From Psychromonas sp. SP041 (GTDB lineage Bacteria > Pseudomonadota > Gammaproteobacteria > Enterobacterales > Psychromonadaceae): a DNA stretch of 64,000 nucleotides. The stretch is taken from NCBI RefSeq assembly GCF_000470315.2, contig NZ_CBRF02000006.1, positions 62,001 through 126,000 of the forward strand, in the 5' to 3' direction. The notes beneath the pieces were generated by a model. That model was given only the letters and a program-made list of their open reading frames with translations, was not told where the DNA came from and ran no database searches. A program made the position numbers and the translations under genes. Positions 58,459-64,000 of the stretch are shown here, piece by piece (positions within the stretch are counted from its first letter, which is position 1; the number at the start of each line of letters is the position of its first letter).

Positions 58459-61319
58459 TGATAAAGCAAACCTTCACGATATTATTAAAGCGATTATCCC
58501 ATTCGAGAGTGCTTTTCTGGTGCAGCTTATTGATGATTCAAAGCATCAGTTTAAGTGTTTCTGCTGCACAAACTGAATTGAAAGGCGTTCGTACATGGCC
58601 TTCTCCGGATAATACTCGTGTTGTGTTTGATCTCAGCAATAAACCTCAATATGAAACCCATTACCTGACTAATCCTGACCGTTTAGTGATTGACCTTACA
58701 GGGACAACCAACAAAGCCAACTTAAAAGCGATTAAAAATAAAGGTAAATTAATCACTGACATTAGAGAAAGTAAAACGGCTAAAGCGAATACTTTCAGGT
58801 TGGTTATTGATTTAAAAGAAGTCAGTAAAGCTAAAATATTCAGCTTACCACCTGCAAAACCTTATGGTCACCGTCTAGTGATCGATTTGCCAACGATTGC
58901 GACAAGAGTGCCTAACCAAATTTCAGCAACGCCTAATGGCCGTAATATTATTGTCGCGATTGATGCTGGGCATGGCGGGGATGACCCCGGTGCTTTAGGT
59001 AAATACAGTTATGAAAAAAAAGTAACATTAGAAATTGCGAAACGTTTAAAAAAAGTGATTGATGGCCAAAGAGGCATGCAGGCTTTCTTAATTAGAACGG
59101 GTGATTACTTTGTTAACTTGAATAAACGTTCTGAGATTGCTCGTAAAGGTAAAGCCGATTTCTTAGTCTCTATTCATGCTGATGGGTTTACCTCAAGTCG
59201 CCCTAAAGGAGCATCTGTTTGGGTGTTGTCGAACCGAAGAGCGACTACTGAGTTAGGACGCTGGATGGAGAGAAATGAAGCACAATCAGAGCTGTTAGGC
59301 GGCGCAGGTGATTTGATTCAAGATTCTGACAGTGTGCCATTCTTAAATAAAATGTTATTAGATATGTCCATGGGTAACACCATGGGCGTTGGTTTTAACA
59401 TTGGTAGTTTAGTGACTAATGAGCTTTCTAAAATCACTACTATGCATAAAAAAGAGCCTGTACATGCAAGTTTAGCGGTATTGAAATCGCCTGATATCCC
59501 ATCCATTTTAGTGGAAGCTGGGTTTATTACTAATCGCACTGAAGAGCGTTTATTGAATCAAGCTGAATTTCAAAACAAAATTGCTAATGCGGTCTTCAAA
59601 GGTATTTATACTCATTTTAGTGAGAAACCACCACAAGGTAGTTTATTTGCACAGAAGAAACGTGCCATTAAACATACCGTGCGCAGCGGTGAATCACTTT
59701 CAATTTTATCAAGGCGTTATAGTGTTAGCAGTGCTAAATTGAAAGACTTTAACCATTTAAAGTCTAGTGCTTTACGTATTGGCCAAGTCTTAAGCATTCC
59801 TGAAAACTACCATATGGTGGCAGATAAATCTGAAGTCAGCTCGCAACCAAGTATTGCGCAAAACCAAAAAGCAACAACGCATGTAGTACAACGCGGTGAG
59901 TCATTGTCTATTATTGCTAATAAATATAATCAATCGGTTGCGGGATTAGTTGCTCATAATAAATTACAAAAAACATCTTTACTGGTTGGGCAAAAAATCA
60001 AGATTCCAGGCAGTAACGAGCCGTCTTCAGTAGTACAACAACCTGTTCAAAAAGAACGTACACATATTGTAAAAGCCGGTGAAGCTTTGTCTTTGATTGC
60101 TTATGAATATAATCAAAGTACTGCGGAATTAGTCGCTTATAATAATTTGAAAAAGACGTCTTTATACGTTGGTCAAAAAATAAAAATACCAGGCGATGCC
60201 GCTTCATCTTCTTCGCAACAAAATCAAGTAGTTGTTATTTCATCAACACCTGACATTGTTGAAAGAGTTGTTCGAAATCCTTCTGTGCATACGGTGAAAT
60301 CAGGTGAGGCCTTGTCATTGATAGCCCGCGAGTATGGCCTTAGTACATCAGATCTGGTTACTTATAACCATTTAAAAAAGACCACTGTATATGTTGGTCA
60401 AAAGATTAAAATCCCAGGGGAAACGACTCAATCTTTAGCGGTTCAACAACCAATTAAAAAAACGGTTGAAAAACCAGTCATTCATACAGTGAAACCAGGT
60501 GAAGCTTTATCTTTGATCGCTCGAGAATACAATAAAAGTACCGCGGAATTAGTCGCTTATAACAATTTGAAAAAGACGTCTTTATACGTTGGTCAAAAGA
60601 TTAAAATCCCTGGTGGAACGGTTCAAACTTCAGTCACTCAACAACCAGCTAAAAAAGTGGTTCAAAAGCCAGTCGTTCATACCGTGAAAGCTGGAGAAGC
60701 TTTATCTTTGATCGCCCGAGAATACAATAAAAGTACTGCTGATTTAGTCGCTTATAACAATTTGAAAAAGACGACTGTATACGTTGGCCAAAAAATAAAG
60801 ATACCTAATTCAAACAGTGTTAAAGCAGTCGAAAAAGTAGTGAATGCACCAGAGCCTACACTGCATAAAGTGAAAAGTGGAGAGTCACTGTCTGTTATTG
60901 CAAAACGTTATGGTCGATCTTCTAAACAGCTTCAAGCGTATAACAACTTGAGCTCTTCTCGATTACTGGTAGGACAAACATTAAAAATTCCAAGTTCAAA
61001 TTATGTTGTTCCAACTCATTCTGCTTCACATACAGTAAGTAGCGGAGAATCGTTATCAGTGATTGCTAATCAATACGATATAACAACACGACAGCTTAAA
61101 CAGTTTAATAACTTGCGCTCTAACGCATTAAAAGTCGGTCAAAAATTAAAAATACCATCGTCTAATTTTGTAATTAAAAAACATAAAGTACGTAGTGGCG
61201 AGTCTCTGTCAGTGATTGCTAAACGCTACGGTACAACGACCAGTGCAATTATGTCGACGAATAAGTTACGCTCAAAATCGTTGACTATTGGCCAAGTGTT
61301 AACCATTCCTGTTAGTTAG
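58455..61319 (+). CDS. amiB: N-acetylmuramoyl-L-alanine amidase AmiB with nine LysM repeats
   Basis: The 954-residue protein is twice the size of E. coli AmiB (445). It has a signal peptide or anchor (to about residue 38), an AMIN domain (about 40-150; LKGVRTWPSPDNTRVVFDL) and an Amidase_3 zinc domain (about 165-390). The zinc and catalytic residues are seen in DAGHGGDDPG, SIHADGF and LVEAGFITN. From about 405 to the end come nine LysM domains of about 44 residues, of the pattern HTVKSGEALSLIA...YVGQKIKIP. LysM binds glycan chains, so this enzyme should be held at the septal wall very firmly. Homologues usually have one or two LysM. Confidence 0.95.
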   Translation: MMIKQTFTILLKRLSHSRVLFWCSLLMIQSISLSVSAAQTELKGVRTWPSPDNTRVVFDLSNKPQYETHYLTNPDRLVIDLTGTTNKANLKAIKNKGKLITDIRESKTAKANTFRLVIDLKEVSKAKIFSLPPAKPYGHRLVIDLPTIATRVPNQISATPNGRNIIVAIDAGHGGDDPGALGKYSYEKKVTLEIAKRLKKVIDGQRGMQAFLIRTGDYFVNLNKRSEIARKGKADFLVSIHADGFTSSRPKGASVWVLSNRRATTELGRWMERNEAQSELLGGAGDLIQDSDSVPFLNKMLLDMSMGNTMGVGFNIGSLVTNELSKITTMHKKEPVHASLAVLKSPDIPSILVEAGFITNRTEERLLNQAEFQNKIANAVFKGIYTHFSEKPPQGSLFAQKKRAIKHTVRSGESLSILSRRYSVSSAKLKDFNHLKSSALRIGQVLSIPENYHMVADKSEVSSQPSIAQNQKATTHVVQRGESLSIIANKYNQSVAGLVAHNKLQKTSLLVGQKIKIPGSNEPSSVVQQPVQKERTHIVKAGEALSLIAYEYNQSTAELVAYNNLKKTSLYVGQKIKIPGDAASSSSQQNQVVVISSTPDIVERVVRNPSVHTVKSGEALSLIAREYGLSTSDLVTYNHLKKTTVYVGQKIKIPGETTQSLAVQQPIKKTVEKPVIHTVKPGEALSLIAREYNKSTAELVAYNNLKKTSLYVGQKIKIPGGTVQTSVTQQPAKKVVQKPVVHTVKAGEALSLIAREYNKSTADLVAYNNLKKTTVYVGQKIKIPNSNSVKAVEKVVNAPEPTLHKVKSGESLSVIAKRYGRSSKQLQAYNNLSSSRLLVGQTLKIPSSNYVVPTHSASHTVSSGESLSVIANQYDITTRQLKQFNNLRSNALKVGQKLKIPSSNFVIKKHKVRSGESLSVIAKRYGTTTSAIMSTNKLRSKSLTIGQVLTIPVS
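59670..61310 (+). repeat. LysM-coding tandem repeats within amiB
   Basis: Nine LysM units are encoded here. Units 3, 5 and 6 (about 60060, 60480 and 60680) are the most alike at DNA level, sharing blocks such as GTCGCTTATAACAATTTGAA, with repeated linkers (AAAAACCAGTC-like). Units 1, 8 and 9 are diverged. This points to recent expansion in the middle of the array. Confidence 0.85.
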
Positions 61320-61337
61320 TTTTACGAGTTTATTATC

Positions 61338-63341
61338 ATGCCTATTCAGATATTACCTGCACGATTAGCTAACCAAATAGCCGCGGGTGAAGTAGTTGAA
61401 AGACCCGCTTCAGTGGTTAAAGAGTTAGTTGAAAATAGTTTAGATGCCGGCGCAACCCGTATTGATATTGAGATTGAGCAGGGCGGTGCTAAATGCATAC
61501 GCATTAAAGATAATGGGTATGGCGTAGGTAAAGAGCAGTTAACACTTGCTTTAAGCCGTCATGCGACAAGTAAAATAAGTCACCTAGATGATCTCGAAGC
61601 GATTGTAAGTTTAGGCTTTAGGGGCGAAGCATTAGCCAGTGTTAGCTCTGTTTCTCGTTTAACTTTTACTTCAAAACCTGCCGATCAAGATCAAGCATGG
61701 CAAGCGGTTGCTGAAGGCCGTGATATGCAAGTGAGCGTTCAACCTGCTGCCCATCCACAGGGTACGACAGTTGAAGTCTTGGACTTGTTTTTTAATACGC
61801 CTGCTCGTCGTCGCTTTTTAAAAACAGAGAAAACTGAATTTCAACATATTGATGAGTTAATTAAACGTATTGCGTTGAGTCGTTTCGATATTGCCATTTC
61901 CTTAAAGCATAATAATAAAGTCATCAGACAATATCGTGCAGCGCCAGAGCAAGCCCAACAAGAAAAGCGAATTGCGGCGATCTGTAGTGAACAGTTTATG
62001 CAACATGCCGTCTTTTTTGAAACAGCGGATCAAGCCTTAAAAATCTCTGGTTGGGTGTCCGACCGTTTATCTCCTCGGCCATTGGCGGATGTTCAATATT
62101 GTTATATTAATGGACGAATGATTCGCGATAAATTAGTCAATCATGCGATTAGACAGGTTTATGCGCATTTTTTACCGCAAGGCATGTTTTCTGGTTACAT
62201 TATCTATATTGAATGTGATGCTAAAGAGGTGGATGTGAATGTTCATCCTGCTAAACATGAAGTTAGGTTCCATCAAGCACGCTGGGTACATGACTTTATT
62301 AGCAGTACATTAAATACAACGTTAAGTGATAGTTCTCTGTTAGGGCATGAGCTAGACGAAGATAATGTGCAAGGAGCGGGTAATCAACGCGTTTCAGAAC
62401 ATGCTTATCAACCACCCTCTAATATCAATAATGATGAGCAAGGTTCAAGTGCTCACCATAATCCGAGTAACGCTAACAATGTTAGTAACGGCAGTTATGA
62501 AGGAAGTAGCAATCATAGTCGTCATGATAGTTATGATAACTCGCAAGGAAGTAGTAGAGGTAATAGCTATGGTCAAGGAAATTACTCAGGGGCGGTTCCA
62601 CGTCCTCAATTAGATCATCAACAAGTTGAGGCCTATTGTGATTTTGTCGCTGAAGCGTACCAACAAAATATTGCTCCTTCAGCACCGTCCTTTGACAGTA
62701 AAAGTATCCAGCAAAAAGCGGCTCATGTGATTAGTATGATTGATGCTGAGCATTTGCTAATACAACCTGTTTTTCCGGCTTGGTGTGAGTTATCTAATAA
62801 TGGGTTGTTATTAATGTCATTAACATCAGCCAATAAAGCATTGGTGTCTGAACGATTATATAGCGCATGGCAAGACGGGGAAGTAATTTCACAACCGTTA
62901 TTGCTACCGGTTCGTTTTAAACTAACGCCTGAAATGTTGGATATCGCTCAGCAAACTGCCTCGTTATTAAATCGTTTAGGCTTCACTTATAAGTTTCAAT
63001 CTCAATTCGTGATCGTTAGCCAAGTTCCTGCTGCCTTTAGACATGCGCCAATTGCGGCTATTTTACCAACATTATTTGAGTATCTTGATGCTAATAAATC
63101 AGAAAAGAGCTACTCAAAAGAGAATGGTTCAGGTGCAAACAAGAATGAGGATGATGAGTTACATATTAAGTTACTGTGTGATCAATTGAGCCATTTATTA
63201 GCCGACAATGAATCTGCAAAAATATTACCATTATCTGAAATAGAAACCATTTTAGATTCATTAGTTAAATTATCAGTAGAGCATTTACAAAACTGCTTTA
63301 AGCAACCTAATTTATCATTGTTATTACAAGGTATTCAGTAG
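61338..63341 (+). CDS. mutL: DNA mismatch repair protein MutL
   Basis: The 667-residue GHKL ATPase shows [17 protein letters not shown] (about 31-47), IKDNGYG and [15 protein letters not shown] (about 95-109). The C-terminal dimerisation domain begins near residue 480 and has no DQHAxxER endonuclease motif, as in other MutH-using gammaproteobacteria. Between them is a low-complexity linker (about 340-420) very rich in Asn, Ser, Gly, His and Tyr. MutL couples MutS to MutH and UvrD. The gene follows amiB by about 18 bases. Confidence 0.97.
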   Translation: MPIQILPARLANQIAAGEVVERPASVVKELVENSLDAGATRIDIEIEQGGAKCIRIKDNGYGVGKEQLTLALSRHATSKISHLDDLEAIVSLGFRGEALASVSSVSRLTFTSKPADQDQAWQAVAEGRDMQVSVQPAAHPQGTTVEVLDLFFNTPARRRFLKTEKTEFQHIDELIKRIALSRFDIAISLKHNNKVIRQYRAAPEQAQQEKRIAAICSEQFMQHAVFFETADQALKISGWVSDRLSPRPLADVQYCYINGRMIRDKLVNHAIRQVYAHFLPQGMFSGYIIYIECDAKEVDVNVHPAKHEVRFHQARWVHDFISSTLNTTLSDSSLLGHELDEDNVQGAGNQRVSEHAYQPPSNINNDEQGSSAHHNPSNANNVSNGSYEGSSNHSRHDSYDNSQGSSRGNSYGQGNYSGAVPRPQLDHQQVEAYCDFVAEAYQQNIAPSAPSFDSKSIQQKAAHVISMIDAEHLLIQPVFPAWCELSNNGLLLMSLTSANKALVSERLYSAWQDGEVISQPLLLPVRFKLTPEMLDIAQQTASLLNRLGFTYKFQSQFVIVSQVPAAFRHAPIAAILPTLFEYLDANKSEKSYSKENGSGANKNEDDELHIKLLCDQLSHLLADNESAKILPLSEIETILDSLVKLSVEHLQNCFKQPNLSLLLQGIQ

Positions 63342-63342
63342 T

Positions 63343-64000
63343 ATGTCCAACACCAGTTTATCTCCATTTCCAAAAGCTATTTTTTTAATGGGGCCTACCG
63401 CATCAGGGAAAACAGATTTAGCGATTAAATTAGCACAACAGTGTCATTGTGAAATTATCAGTGTGGACTCTGCACTTATTTATAAAGGAATGGACATAGG
63501 TACTGCAAAACCAAGTGCAGAAGAACAAGCATTAGCACCCCATTTTTTAGTTGATATTATCGATCCTAAAGAAAGTTATTCTGCTGGCAATTTTCGTGAT
63601 GATGCATTGCGTTTAATGCATGAAATTGTTGCTAGAGGTAATACCCCATTATTGGTCGGTGGTACGATGCTTTATTATAAAGCGCTAGTTGAAGGCTTAT
63701 CACCATTACCTAGTGCGGATGCAGAAATAAGAGCAGCGATAGAACAACAAGTGAATGAAACAAGCTGGCAAGCATTGCACGACGAATTACGTATTATCGA
63801 TCCTGTCTCGGCAGAGAGAATTCATGTTAATGATCCGCAACGTTTAGCAAGAGCGATTGAGGTTTACCGTATTAGTGGTAAAAGTATGACCGAGCTGACC
63901 GCGATTAAGAGCGATCCGATTCCTTTTGATGTACATCAGTTTACTATTGCTCCTGCGGAAAAATCAGTTTTACATGAACGTATCGAAAGACGTTTTGATT
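63343..64000 (+). CDS. miaA: tRNA dimethylallyltransferase MiaA (partial)
   Basis: The first 219 codons are present and the gene runs past the window end. The P-loop [12 protein letters not shown] (about 17-28) and [16 protein letters not shown] (about 42-57) identify MiaA, which adds a dimethylallyl group to A37 of UNN-reading tRNAs. It starts one base after the mutL stop, the standard mutL-miaA-hfq order. Confidence 0.96.
   Translation, partial: MSNTSLSPFPKAIFLMGPTASGKTDLAIKLAQQCHCEIISVDSALIYKGMDIGTAKPSAEEQALAPHFLVDIIDPKESYSAGNFRDDALRLMHEIVARGNTPLLVGGTMLYYKALVEGLSPLPSADAEIRAAIEQQVNETSWQALHDELRIIDPVSAERIHVNDPQRLARAIEVYRISGKSMTELTAIKSDPIPFDVHQFTIAPAEKSVLHERIERRFD

Overview
The window is a stretch of AT-rich chromosome from a marine gammaproteobacterium, most like Psychromonas or a close relative in the Alteromonadales/Vibrionales. 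This rests on gene content and order (rpsU-yqeY-dnaG-rpoD, tsaE-amiB-mutL-miaA, cyoABCDE next to yajR), a marine-type D-glutamate catabolic cluster (dgcN-dgcA), and protein sequences that read as close to Vibrio and Shewanella homologues. The genus is inferred by eye, not by search.

Layout. 1-144 is the tail of a membrane protein. 160-729 is a small Doc-type toxin-antitoxin locus whose toxin gene carries a 4-bp duplication that breaks the frame. A lipase-like hydrolase follows (974-1858). 2025-4973 (minus) is a three-gene D-amino-acid module: dgcN, dgcA and a D-amino-acid transaminase. After a long AT-rich gap comes a DUF1826 gene behind a sigma-70 promoter and a perfect palindrome resembling a Zur operator. 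6731-9137 is an accessory patch: three copies of a dispersed repeat, two of them in opposite orientation around an orphan 373-codon gene. 9329-12010 is htpG (with a sigma-32 promoter) and adk. 12336-22306 holds an NlpC/P60 lipoprotein, a LysR regulator, two EamA transporters, a flavin reductase, the L16 hydroxylase roxA, purB, hflD and mnmA.

22638-41439 is more lifestyle-related: a chemoreceptor, a LysR/nitroreductase divergent pair, an ABM-domain protein, an RND efflux pair, an FKBP isomerase, sdaA, DUF1007 and DUF2750 proteins, two diguanylate cyclases and a low-complexity lipoprotein. 42940-47761 is the cytochrome bo3 operon cyoABCDE, with a short inverted-repeat element inserted directly before cyoA, followed by yajR. 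50049-64000 is housekeeping: tRNA-Ile2(CAU), rpoD, dnaG, yqeY, rpsU, tsaD, queG, tsaE, an amiB with nine LysM repeats, mutL and the start of miaA.

Two themes run through the non-coding DNA. Short intergenic minisatellites (8-42 bp units) recur at many gene ends. At least three related MITE-like elements of about 160-170 bp with ATACC...GGTAT ends are present. No IS transposase, prophage, rRNA or CRISPR array was seen.
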